Assembly: GCA_964563755.1 (NCBI GenBank)
Contig: CAZLYC010000004.1
Span: forward strand, 73,101-137,100
Reading direction: 5' to 3'
From: JABMQF01 sp964563755
GTDB taxonomy: Archaea > Nanobdellota > Nanobdellia > Woesearchaeales > UBA11576
DNA length: 64,000 bases
Shown: positions 52,098-59,326 of the stretch, in pieces
Layout of the letters: each line of letters starts with the position of its first letter
How positions within the stretch are numbered: the first letter of the stretch is position 1
Notes under the pieces: model-generated
Databases searched by the model: none
Told to the model about the DNA's origin: nothing
Seen by the model: the letters and a program-made list of their open reading frames with translations, nothing else
Made by a program: the position numbers and the translations under genes

Positions 52098-52853
52098 TTA
52101 TTCGAACGGCTTGGATTTCTTCCAGTAATCTTCAAAAATCGCTTTGAATGTATCTGCTATTTTTCCGCTTACTATCTCTACTGCGAGTTCTTTATCTTCC
52201 TGTAGAAAAATCGTGACTGTGTCAGCATATACTAAGAACCAAGATTTTGTTTTTAGGTCTGATGGTATGTACCTTGTGTCAGATAGGTCGTAGCTGTTCC
52301 TGTTTTGCATAGTCTCAGTGGCTGTTCCCTTATCGAATAGCATTCTTGCTTTTATGCCTTTTTTGGCGCGTTTAATGTGGTGTCTCTTCCAGTATAGTGT
52401 GTATTGCGTTTCCTGAGGCGGGTGTCCGAAACAGAGGTATTCTCCGTCTTTGCCGAGCTTTTGTTCATGATGTTCAAATGCTGTCTGAATACCTTTGAAC
52501 CCTTCATACATCTGGACATCCATAGCAGGGGCGAACTCTTTCAGCATCTCTAGCTTTTTAAGATTTAAGCTGAAGTCGTTTTTTTTGGCATCCAGTCGTT
52601 CTTTCTCTTTCTCTATATAATCAAGTATCCTGCTGGGCTCTGCTGCTTGGTAGTATCTTGTTTTTTCTTTAATGATGTAAGATACGACTCCCTTCTCAAT
52701 CAGGCTGTCTAGTATGCGGTATACTATAGAATTGGCCACTCCTGACTGTTTTATTATGGGTCCGCTTGTTGATGAGCCAAGCTTTAAGAGTGCGATATAG
52801 ACCTTTGCCTCGCCGTCTGTGAATCCGACATCGCGGAGTATTGATTCTTCCAT
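52098..52853 (-). CDS. TrmB-family transcription regulator
   Basis: 251 residues from ATG 52853; an N-terminal extension to 52904 is unlikely. The winged helix SILRDVGFTDGEAKVYIALLKLG...ANSIVYRILDSLIEKGVVSYI is diagnostic of TrmB, followed by a coiled-coil (RLDAKKNDFSLNLKKLEML) and a C-terminal sensor domain (GFKGIQTAFEHHEQKLG). TrmB proteins often bind sugars and control uptake genes. It is divergent from a three-gene cluster at 52985, with a palindrome between them, so it probably controls that cluster and itself. Confidence 0.88.
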   Translation of the reverse strand: MEESILRDVGFTDGEAKVYIALLKLGSSTSGPIIKQSGVANSIVYRILDSLIEKGVVSYIIKEKTRYYQAAEPSRILDYIEKEKERLDAKKNDFSLNLKKLEMLKEFAPAMDVQMYEGFKGIQTAFEHHEQKLGKDGEYLCFGHPPQETQYTLYWKRHHIKRAKKGIKARMLFDKGTATETMQNRNSYDLSDTRYIPSDLKTKSWFLVYADTVTIFLQEDKELAVEIVSGKIADTFKAIFEDYWKKSKPFE

Positions 52854-52895
52854 TCTGCAACGATAAAATATTCTAATATTTAAATCTTTCATTAA

Positions 52896-52913
52896 CACCA
52901 CCACTGCTGGTGG
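52896..52913. promoter_or_regulatory. palindromic candidate operator for TrmB-family regulator
   Basis: CCACCA-CTGC-TGGTGG (52898-52913) lies between the divergent regulator and the 52985 cluster, just upstream of the regulator's AT-rich promoter. Confidence 0.45.
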
Positions 52914-52984
52914 AATAATATTGATATATTCTGAAGTTACTCTCTTATCAGTGATTAAACATAATTAACCGGGTGGTGAGAGAG

Positions 52985-53323
52985 ATGGAATATTTGATAG
53001 GGACTGTTGAGGAAAATTTAGGGGTACTTAATACCCAGAAATTTATCATAGAGAAGAAGAATGATTCTTTGGTGTACCATGCACGCGCATTGGTAGATGA
53101 TGAAGAACCATATCACAAAGACATAGCTAGACTGGTTGGCGCAGCCAAGGTGATTGGCGGTGGAAGAGCAGGATTGTTGAAAGGGAGATTCAGTATTTAT
53201 GGTAGATCTTGTTCATACGGTCCTGTTTCTGGGAAGATTATGAACCAATTCAAGGACAAGCTCGTAAAAAAATACAAAGAAATCTTGCCCTGCCTTGAAG
53301 ATGTGATTTTCTGCACAGAGTAG
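52985..53323 (+). CDS. hypothetical protein in TrmB-linked cluster
   Basis: 112 residues from the ATG at 52985, where GGGTGGTGA gives a good ribosome site. Mixed alpha/beta, with the block GAAKVIGGGRAGLLKGRFSIYGRSCSYGP that is glycine- and arginine-rich, and no membrane segment. No family recognised. The methyltransferase and exported barrel-like gene follow with short gaps, so the three are likely one operon. Confidence 0.6.
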   Translation: MEYLIGTVEENLGVLNTQKFIIEKKNDSLVYHARALVDDEEPYHKDIARLVGAAKVIGGGRAGLLKGRFSIYGRSCSYGPVSGKIMNQFKDKLVKKYKEILPCLEDVIFCTE

Positions 53324-53367
53324 ATGACCGTTCTGCAAACTAATTGAAGTCTCACGGAGGATAAAAT

Positions 53368-54105
53368 ATGATTGAGCAAAGATTTAGTGGAGTGATAGGT
53401 ATGGATTACGCGCTCTTCACGGACGCTTACCCTCATTTTTTTGAGCTTGAGAGGACGATAGCGTCAACGATTGCAAAAGATGCGGACAAGAAGCTCAACG
53501 TATCCTGTGATTGTAAAAGAAACTATTTTGTTCTTGAAATCGGTTGCGGACCAGGTCCGACAACAAAGGAGATTCTCGATACGCGGGAGGAAATATCTGT
53601 CGATGCAGTTGACAACGAGCCAAACATGATATTGCAGGCGAAGGACTACTTGTCAGTTTTCGAGGAAAAACAAAGATTGAAACTCGTAACAGAAGATGCA
53701 TTATTATTTCTAAGACAACAGGAGAACGAGAAGTATGATGCATTCGCATCAGGATGGACACTTCACAACTTCTATCGTGATTACAGAAGTGAAGTATTGG
53801 CTGAAATATATAGGGTGATGAGAAAAGATGGAGTATTTGTCAACGGAGACAAGTATGCTGACGATAATCCTAAAGAGCATTCCGTGCAATTAGAATGGTC
53901 GTTGAATAGGCTATATGACACGTATACGCGTAATGGGAGAGAGGATCTGCGTGATGCTTGGCTGGTGCATATGGTCGAGGACAATATGCCTGAAAGGATG
54001 ATGCGTGAATCAGAATCAAGAAAAGAGATGTCTGAGATAGGGTTCAAAGATGTAATGTCTATCTGGAGAATGCAGATGGAAGCAGTCATGATTGCAAGAA
54101 AATAA
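53368..54105 (+). CDS. class I SAM-dependent methyltransferase
   Basis: 245 residues. SAM motif I FVLEIGCGPGPTTKEIL near residue 55, acidic residue in VDAVDNEPNMI, motif II DAFASGWTLHNFYRDYRSE and a post-motif VMRKDGVFVNGD. This is the small-molecule type of methyltransferase; RNA-type NPPY motif is absent. GGAGG lies before the ATG. The substrate is unknown, and the neighbours offer no clear clue. Confidence 0.85.
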   Translation: MIEQRFSGVIGMDYALFTDAYPHFFELERTIASTIAKDADKKLNVSCDCKRNYFVLEIGCGPGPTTKEILDTREEISVDAVDNEPNMILQAKDYLSVFEEKQRLKLVTEDALLFLRQQENEKYDAFASGWTLHNFYRDYRSEVLAEIYRVMRKDGVFVNGDKYADDNPKEHSVQLEWSLNRLYDTYTRNGREDLRDAWLVHMVEDNMPERMMRESESRKEMSEIGFKDVMSIWRMQMEAVMIARK

Positions 54106-54124
54106 TATTAATAAGGTGAGAGAA

Positions 54125-54757
54125 ATGTCGAATAAAACAATAAACAAAATCATTACAGGGTTTGCTATTGCTACAGTCTTGGTTTGTGGCACACAACGTG
54201 AAGCAGAGGCAGGTTCTGCGGAGCTTTTTGTAGGAGACAAGAGCGCGACGTTCGATACGAAAGTAAATATCGAACTTGGACAGAGGACTAACCTCTTCCT
54301 AAGGAATCGTCTGACTTCAGAGTATGATAATGATGTAGGCTATTTTGGTGTGGCTGACTTGAGTGTTAACATTATTGGCGGTTCAGATGGTGTTTTAGAG
54401 GGTCAGGTGACGACTGAGTCAGGGATTATTCCTAGGATAGGGTTGCAATATTTCAAGAAAATGAATGATGTGTCTATATACAGTATTGGAACCTGCGGCA
54501 TTAAGAGTAATCCTGATGGAGAGCTGCTATTCAACATAGGATACGAACCAGTTATTGGTAATGATTTAAAAGTTCTGGCTAATTTGGAGAACATAACTAA
54601 CTTCAGTTCTCAGGGACACAACTTCTCGATTCAAAGAATCAGGCTCGGTTTGGGTGTTGATGACTTTGGTTTTGGCGCGGCAGTCGATTTAAACGAAACA
54701 GGAAACAAAGGAGAAGTTAACTACAAATTTGGCGGTTTTGTGGCGAAAAAGTTTTAA
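54125..54757 (+). CDS. exported beta-barrel-like protein
   Basis: 210 residues from ATG 54125 (AAGGTGAG upstream). Signal peptide INKIITGFAIATVLVCGTQREAEA, then alternating polar/hydrophobic strands throughout (VNIELGQRTNLFLRNRL, ADLSVNIIGG, ELLFNIGYEPV, RIRLGLGVDDFGFGAAVDLN) ending in VAKKF with a C-terminal phenylalanine. This is the pattern of bacterial outer-membrane barrels, whose last aromatic residue is read by the BAM complex. Archaea of this type have no outer membrane, so transfer from bacteria, a surface-layer role or use outside the cell must be considered. Confidence 0.6.
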   Translation: MSNKTINKIITGFAIATVLVCGTQREAEAGSAELFVGDKSATFDTKVNIELGQRTNLFLRNRLTSEYDNDVGYFGVADLSVNIIGGSDGVLEGQVTTESGIIPRIGLQYFKKMNDVSIYSIGTCGIKSNPDGELLFNIGYEPVIGNDLKVLANLENITNFSSQGHNFSIQRIRLGLGVDDFGFGAAVDLNETGNKGEVNYKFGGFVAKKF

Positions 54758-54821
54758 GCTTAATTATGAAAGATGGACATAACTTACAAAATGCTCTATT
54801 AAAGACCTGTCGATTAATATT

Positions 54822-54909
54822 TTTTAAACCTCTTCCTTTCTGTTATTCCATGAGCATGTTCAAGGATATGCTTAAGTCTGCTGTATTGTCAGGCTATTTC
54901 TTGCTTTAA
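54822..54909 (+). pseudogene. truncated duplicate of the orc1/cdc6 promoter and 5' end
   Basis: Bases 54822-54880 repeat 55888-55948 with few changes: TATA region, leader and the first codons (MSMFKDMLKS against MSLFKDMLKS). The copy then diverges and stops after 19 codons at 54909. It is a remnant of a duplication. The repeats flank about 1 kb that carries two hypothetical genes. Confidence 0.75.
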
Positions 54910-55169
54910 TTTAAAGAACGGTCATTGACATAGCTGGAAAATCTTGTTATCTCAAAGAATGCCTGCGACAGTTTTTGTTCGTACGCTTTCCATGCAGGGT
55001 CAACTTCAATCTGGGTTTCTATATCGTGCGTGTAGTTAAGCAGGTTCGTCTCCCATGGGTACGGCTTGCATGAGTAGAAGAAGTTCAATAGGAAAGTATC
55101 GCATTCCGGCAGCCGTTTTCGCCATTCTTCGAGCTTGTCTTCATCGATTATCGTCTTAAGCGTCTTCAT
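54906..55169 (-). CDS. hypothetical protein
   Basis: 87 residues, with no recognised family: a hydrophilic N-terminal helix and a C-terminal helix rich in aromatic residues (PYPWETNLLNYTHD). Its stop overlaps the end of the truncated orc1/cdc6 copy. The upstream 110 bases are AT-rich. Confidence 0.5.
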   Translation of the reverse strand: MKTLKTIIDEDKLEEWRKRLPECDTFLLNFFYSCKPYPWETNLLNYTHDIETQIEVDPAWKAYEQKLSQAFFEITRFSSYVNDRSLN

Positions 55170-55298
55170 GTGCTTTTTTTTGTGATGCTGGGTTAATAAG
55201 ATTTTCGTATTCTTATAGGAATAATTTAATCAAAAGATTATTAATATAAGCATAGCGTTATTGTTGTATCAGGCCAAATTTTGCTAAAGGTGGTACTT

Positions 55299-55841
55299 AT
55301 GGTTTTAGAAAAGGTAAAAGAATTTTATGATTCAGGTTCGCTTGCAGCTGAGCTGTTCAGGAAGGATGATTTTTCAGCGGTCGTATCGAACAGTTATGTC
55401 TGTTTGAAGAACGGCCATTATCTTTCTACAAAGGATAATGTGAAAGACAGCATAACCTTGTATAAAAATGATTTTGATGCTGTTCGTGATGCGATATCTG
55501 CCTGGAAAAAATCAAAAGACTCTTTGTGGGGCATCATACCTCATGGCCACTCCTGGTGCGGCTATCTTGGCTCAGAGTATTTCGCTCCAAACAGTAGGAA
55601 AGGAAAGTATGTCGAGAAGGATAAGAAGAGGGACTTTGATGTCGGCAAGACTGAGAAGCGTATCAAAAGAGGCAGTCTGGAGTTCATACTGGAACGTTTC
55701 AGGCTTGGAGTTTCAAGACGCAATGAACGCGCGGTTTTTGACGCATGGCAGCTCCCTTTGATAACTGAGACTTTCAAGCTTTATGAGAAGAGGAATGGGA
55801 TTTATCTGCAGACCAGGAAGCATGATTATCATATCGAGTGA
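55299..55841 (+). CDS. hypothetical protein
   Basis: 180 residues from ATG 55299 with AAGGTGG upstream. Basic, mixed alpha/beta, containing IIPHGHSWCGYLGSEYFAPN and DFDVGKTEKRIKRGS. No family is recognised and no signal peptide is seen. It lies directly before orc1/cdc6 and inside the interval flanked by the duplicated orc1/cdc6 5' end. Confidence 0.55.
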   Translation: MVLEKVKEFYDSGSLAAELFRKDDFSAVVSNSYVCLKNGHYLSTKDNVKDSITLYKNDFDAVRDAISAWKKSKDSLWGIIPHGHSWCGYLGSEYFAPNSRKGKYVEKDKKRDFDVGKTEKRIKRGSLEFILERFRLGVSRRNERAVFDAWQLPLITETFKLYEKRNGIYLQTRKHDYHIE

Positions 55842-55917
55842 CGATTTGTTTCAGTCCTGGCCCGTCTTTTAAACGCTCACCAAAACCTTTTTAAAACCTC
55901 TTCCTTTCTGTTCCTGT

Positions 55918-56988
55918 ATGAGTCTGTTCAAGGATATGCTTAAGTCTGAAGAGTCTCTTTTCTTGAATGAGTCAGCGCTGGATTTTGAGTTCCTGCCTAA
56001 GCTTTTGCCTTACAGGGAGAATGAGCAGCATCATTTCGCATCCTGCATAGCTCCGTTGCTACAAGGCAGGAATGGACGCAACTTGTTTGTTTACGGTACT
56101 CCGGGAATAGGTAAGACTGCTGCGATGCGTTTTGTTTTTCGTGATTTGGAGAATGAGACTGAGGATGTCGTTCCTATCTATGTGAACTGCTGGCAGAAGA
56201 ATACGACTTTTAAGATTCTTATTGATATCTGTGACCAGTTGGGTTACAAGCTAACGCATAACAAGCGTACTGAGGAATTGTTTGAGGTCATAAAGCAGAT
56301 TGTGAACAAGAAATCCGCTGTTTTCGCTTTTGATGAGATAGACAAGGTTGAGGATTATGATTTTCTCTATAATATTCTTGAGGAGATTTTCAAGAAGTCT
56401 GTTTTTCTTATAACTAATCACAAGGATTGGTTGCTTGAACTTGACCAGCGCATAAAATCCAGGCTTTTGCCTGAAGTGGTGGAGTTCAGGAAGTATAATC
56501 TCGCTGAGACAAGAGGCATAATGAAGCAGAGGCTTGACTTCGCTTTTGCGAAGGACTGCTGGGAAGACGTTGCTTTCGATGCTGTTGTCGGAAGGACGTT
56601 TGAAGTTGAGGATTTGCGTTCAGGTCTTTACCTTATGCGAGAGTCAGGTCTTATCGCGGAGTCAAAGTCATCCAAGAAAGTTACGCTTGATCATGTCAAG
56701 GCAGCGGTTGCCAAAATGGAACAGTTCTCGGTAAAGCCCAAGGATGAGCTTGATGACGACGCTAATTTCATACTTGAGATAGTCAGGAAGAATTCAGGGA
56801 AAAAGATTGGTGACTTGTTTAAGATTTATCAGCAGGATGGTGGTCAGTCTGTGTACAAGACTTTCCAGCGAAAGATAAGAAGGCTTTCAGACGGAAAGTT
56901 CATCTCGATACAGCTCATTAAAGGCGGTGCAGATGGCACAACTTCACTGATAACATTCCAGAGCAATAAGAAGCTTACGGAGTTCTGA
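55918..56988 (+). CDS. cdc6: Orc1/Cdc6 replication initiator
   Basis: 356 residues. AAA+ Walker A GTPGIGKTAAM near residue 60, Walker B FAFDEIDKVE near 140, sensor-1 LITNH, sensor-2 arginine region near 225 (VEDLRSGLYLMRESG), and a C-terminal winged helix (KIGDLFKIYQQDGGQSVYKTFQRKIRRL) that binds origin DNA. This is the archaeal initiator and helicase loader. Many archaeal origins lie beside the gene; the short AT-rich gaps on both sides show no clear origin-recognition boxes by eye. A duplicated fragment of its 5' end lies 1 kb upstream. Confidence 0.93.
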   Translation: MSLFKDMLKSEESLFLNESALDFEFLPKLLPYRENEQHHFASCIAPLLQGRNGRNLFVYGTPGIGKTAAMRFVFRDLENETEDVVPIYVNCWQKNTTFKILIDICDQLGYKLTHNKRTEELFEVIKQIVNKKSAVFAFDEIDKVEDYDFLYNILEEIFKKSVFLITNHKDWLLELDQRIKSRLLPEVVEFRKYNLAETRGIMKQRLDFAFAKDCWEDVAFDAVVGRTFEVEDLRSGLYLMRESGLIAESKSSKKVTLDHVKAAVAKMEQFSVKPKDELDDDANFILEIVRKNSGKKIGDLFKIYQQDGGQSVYKTFQRKIRRLSDGKFISIQLIKGGADGTTSLITFQSNKKLTEF

Positions 56989-56990
56989 TT

Positions 56991-57473
56991 ATGCATTATC
57001 TTGAAGGCAAGGAGTTAGAGGACGCGATAAAGTACTGCAATCTTGCGGCAGATCTTGCTAAGAATTCTAAATGTCAGAAGTCAAAGAACGGTTCTGTCAT
57101 TGTAAAAGATGGAAAGATTATCGGAGAAGGCTGGAATACTCCTGTGCCTGACAAGCCTTGCGAGCCTTGCTTAAGAAAAGATATTCACACTAATGGTCTT
57201 GTCGAGCTTTGCAATGCAGTTCATGCTGAGCATAATGCTATTGAAGATGCGCTCGAGAAAGGCAATGATGTCCGTGGCGCTAGGATGTATCATGCGAGGA
57301 TTAAGAATGGTGAGATAAAGCGTGAGAACAGTCCGACATGCACGACTTGCAGCAGGTTAGTTCTCCACAAGGGAATCGCTGATTTTGTCCTTATCCAGGG
57401 CGACAAGTATGCTCTTTATCCTGCGGATGAGTTCAACAGGCTTTCTTATGATTACCACAAGAATAATCGCTGA
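56991..57473 (+). CDS. zinc-dependent deoxycytidylate/cytidine deaminase-family protein
   Basis: 160 residues. Zinc site HAEHNAIEDAL near residue 78 (His and catalytic Glu) and PTCTTCSRLVL near 113 (two cysteine ligands). Order and spacing fit dCMP or CMP/dCMP deaminases. It begins two bases after the orc1/cdc6 stop, so the pair is probably cotranscribed, which would link dNTP supply to replication. The substrate could also be a base or an antibiotic-like nucleoside. Confidence 0.85.
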   Translation: MHYLEGKELEDAIKYCNLAADLAKNSKCQKSKNGSVIVKDGKIIGEGWNTPVPDKPCEPCLRKDIHTNGLVELCNAVHAEHNAIEDALEKGNDVRGARMYHARIKNGEIKRENSPTCTTCSRLVLHKGIADFVLIQGDKYALYPADEFNRLSYDYHKNNR

Positions 57474-57634
57474 AATGTTTTAGTCGGAATCTTTCTGTCA
57501 TCAGTGATGGTCTAATGTGTTTTTGACAGCTTGTGCCTCTGTATACCTGTATTCTGCATCTTCCCTTCTCACTGGACACTAGACATCTGTCCGGATGAGC
57601 TATTTAAACAATCCTGTCAATCTTTACTCTGCTT

Positions 57635-57675
57635 GGCAGGTAATTGGCGGCAAAAGCCGTGCTCTGACTCCTGCC
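57635..57675 (+). ncRNA. candidate structured 5' leader
   Basis: GGCAGG (57635-57640) pairs with CCTGCC (57670-57675) around an inner CGGC-AAAA-GCCG hairpin (57648-57659). It lies in the leader between a TATA box (TATTTAAAC near 57601) and the small gene at 57705. The wider gap 57474-57704 holds nothing else I can name. Confidence 0.4.
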
Positions 57676-57704
57676 TTGTATGTTTTAATCATGAGGTGAT
57701 TGAT

Positions 57705-57863
57705 ATGATTTCGCAGAAATTCCAGCCAGACCCTTCGGACCTGAGCCAGGGGACGATAAAAGACCTTTTTTACTATCAGATACGTTCGCTTACTATGAAG
57801 TCAGCGACAGTTGACCAGAAGATGCGGAGCTTTGATGTGCAGTTCAGCGATGCGTGGTTCTAA
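57705..57863 (+). CDS. small hypothetical protein
   Basis: 52 residues from ATG 57705, which is preceded by GAGGTGAT. Sequence begins MISQKFQPDPSDLSQGTIKDLFYYQIR; no family recognised. An upstream part of the same frame has no ribosome site. A second small gene starts 14 bases after its stop, with its own strong ribosome site, so the two form a bicistronic unit. Confidence 0.6.
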   Translation: MISQKFQPDPSDLSQGTIKDLFYYQIRSLTMKSATVDQKMRSFDVQFSDAWF

Positions 57864-57876
57864 GGAGGTGGGATTT

Positions 57877-58053
57877 GTGACAAAGAGATTCAAGAAGGTG
57901 AAGAATTTCGAGAGCCTTGCGCTCTTGAGCGACATTGAGCGTGAGATAATAGAGCATGATTCAGGTGATGTGTTCACCCTGTCTGACATCGAGCGCGGCA
58001 AGGAAGACATCTTCGAGTTAGATGATGATTCAATCGGTTTTGCTGAAGCCTAA
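57877..58053 (+). CDS. small acidic hypothetical protein
   Basis: 58 residues starting at GTG 57877, where AAGGAGGTG lies seven bases upstream; longer reading of the frame ignores that site. Helical, with acidic C-terminal half (DIFELDDDSIGFAEA) and basic N-terminus (MTKRFKKVKNF). No family recognised. An intrinsic-type hairpin terminator follows at 58104. Confidence 0.6.
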   Translation: MTKRFKKVKNFESLALLSDIEREIIEHDSGDVFTLSDIERGKEDIFELDDDSIGFAEA

Positions 58054-58103
58054 TCTTTCTAACCTCACATTTTGGTAGCCGAAATATTGTAGCCTCTTTT
58101 TCT

Positions 58104-58126
58104 GCCCCGAAAGGGGCGCTTTTTTT
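58104..58126 (+). terminator. hairpin plus T-run terminator
   Basis: GCCCC-GAAA-GGGGC followed by GC and seven T. Most terminators in the window are bare T-runs, so the hairpin is notable. It insulates the toxin-antitoxin pair. Confidence 0.75.
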
Positions 58127-58159
58127 ATGCGCTGAGTTGATATTAGAGCATTTAATCGA

Positions 58160-58193
58160 AAAGTTTAAATACTATGGTGCGCTATAGTGTACT
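58160..58193 (+). promoter_or_regulatory. promoter and inverted-repeat operator of toxin-antitoxin pair
   Basis: AAGTTTAAATACTA is a TATA-like box; it runs into an imperfect inverted repeat ACTATGGTGCGCTATAGT (58171-58188) and a direct repeat TACTATGG, the second copy of which contains the antitoxin ATG. Autoregulation by the antitoxin is the usual arrangement. Confidence 0.55.
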
Positions 58194-58412
58194 ATGGCAA
58201 CTACGATACAGATAAGCGAAGAGCTGCAGAATGAGTTGGCAAAGAGGAAACTCTCTGATAGGGAAACGTACGAAGAAGTCATATGGGATGTTCTAGAAGA
58301 TACTAAAGAGATAGATGCAGAGACAAGACGAGAGCTGGAAGGGTCACGCGCAGAGATAAGGAATGGCAAGTACAAGACCTTGGAACAGGTAAAGAAAGAG
58401 ATGAAGAACTAG
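58194..58412 (+). CDS. RelB-like antitoxin
   Basis: 72 residues. N-terminal half TIQISEELQNELAKRKLSDRETYEEVIWDVL is ribbon-helix-helix-like, and the acidic/basic C-terminal part is the expected toxin-binding tail. The transcript is leaderless or nearly so. One base separates it from the toxin gene. Antitoxins of this form repress their own promoter by binding the inverted repeat upstream. Confidence 0.8.
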   Translation: MATTIQISEELQNELAKRKLSDRETYEEVIWDVLEDTKEIDAETRRELEGSRAEIRNGKYKTLEQVKKEMKN

Positions 58413-58413
58413 C

Positions 58414-58665
58414 ATGTATGAAATCTTGTTCTCAGATAGCGCAGATAAGCAGTTCAAACGTCTAGATAAAACAGTGCAAACGAGGATAATCTCTGCACTT
58501 GAGCGCATAAGGATAAGGCCTGAAGCGTATGTGACTAAACTTGTAGGTGATCCTGCGTATAAGTTTCGTGTAGGGGATTACAGGATACTGCTGGATATAG
58601 ACCAAGGTAGACTGATGATACTTGTCATAAAGATAGGGCACAGAAAGGAGATATACAAAAAATAG
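58414..58665 (+). CDS. RelE/ParE-family toxin
   Basis: 83 residues with the RelE fold order: YEILFSDSADKQFKRLDK, a helix, and KFRVGDYRILLDIDQGRLMILVIKIGHRKEIYKK. RelE toxins cut mRNA at the ribosome; ParE relatives poison gyrase. The YRILLDID...IGHRKEIY end favours RelE. It lies immediately after its antitoxin. Confidence 0.85.
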   Translation: MYEILFSDSADKQFKRLDKTVQTRIISALERIRIRPEAYVTKLVGDPAYKFRVGDYRILLDIDQGRLMILVIKIGHRKEIYKK

Positions 58666-58750
58666 ATGTTGCAATTAGTGTATATCTGGGAAGAAGTTTG
58701 CTCTTTTTTTTAAATAAAATTTATAAACAGACTTATTTTATTTTTTCAGT

Positions 58751-59326
58751 ATGCTCGTCATATCAAAGTCAGACTTCTTGAAATGCAAGAAAAAGAACAT
58801 AGAATTGATGAAGCTAGGCTCTGTCTTCATCTATCCTACTGATACATTGTATGGCATAGGCTGTGATGCCACTGATTCAGTACTGGTATCAAGGATTCGT
58901 AGCATAAAGAATAATCTTGACCAGCCGTTCTCTGTCATCGCTCCATCAAAGGAATGGATACTGAATAACATGAAAATTAAGAAAGGATTTGATAAGTGGC
59001 TTGATAAGCTACCTGGTCATTATACTCTTATCATGGAACTCAAGGAGAAGAGATGTATTTCTCCAAGGGTGAATGTTGACAGCAATTCACTCGGAGTGAG
59101 GATTCCAGACAACTGGTTTTCTGCTATTGTTGAAGAGGCAGGAGTGCCTATTGTTACGACAAGCGTGAACCTTCACGGCACTAAACCTGTCCGGTCTATA
59201 GCAGATATACCGGAAAGCATTAAAAAGATGGTCGACTTTGCTATTGATGATGGGGTTACTGGTGGCAGTGCCTCTACATTAGTCAATCTCACAAAATCTC
59301 CGCCAGAGATAATCGAGAGGAAATGA
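58751..59326 (+). CDS. L-threonylcarbamoyladenylate synthase, Sua5/TsaC/YrdC family
   Basis: 191 residues. The YrdC core is present: SVFIYPTDTLYGIGCDATDS, KNNLDQPFSVIAPS, LPGHYTLIMELKE, LGVRIPDN, PIVTTSVNLHGTKPV and GGSASTLVNL. The C-terminal Sua5 domain of longer archaeal enzymes is absent, so it is a short TsaC type. It makes the threonylcarbamoyl donor for tRNA t6A37. A TATA box (AATAAAATTTATAAACAG near 58711-58728) gives a nearly leaderless start. Confidence 0.9.
   Translation: MLVISKSDFLKCKKKNIELMKLGSVFIYPTDTLYGIGCDATDSVLVSRIRSIKNNLDQPFSVIAPSKEWILNNMKIKKGFDKWLDKLPGHYTLIMELKEKRCISPRVNVDSNSLGVRIPDNWFSAIVEEAGVPIVTTSVNLHGTKPVRSIADIPESIKKMVDFAIDDGVTGGSASTLVNLTKSPPEIIERK

Noticed and set aside
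57635..57675. Fluoride riboswitch
   Set aside because: TGACTCCTGCC recalls the 3' end of that class, but the 5' GGxGATGG part and pseudoknot are missing and no fluoride exporter follows.
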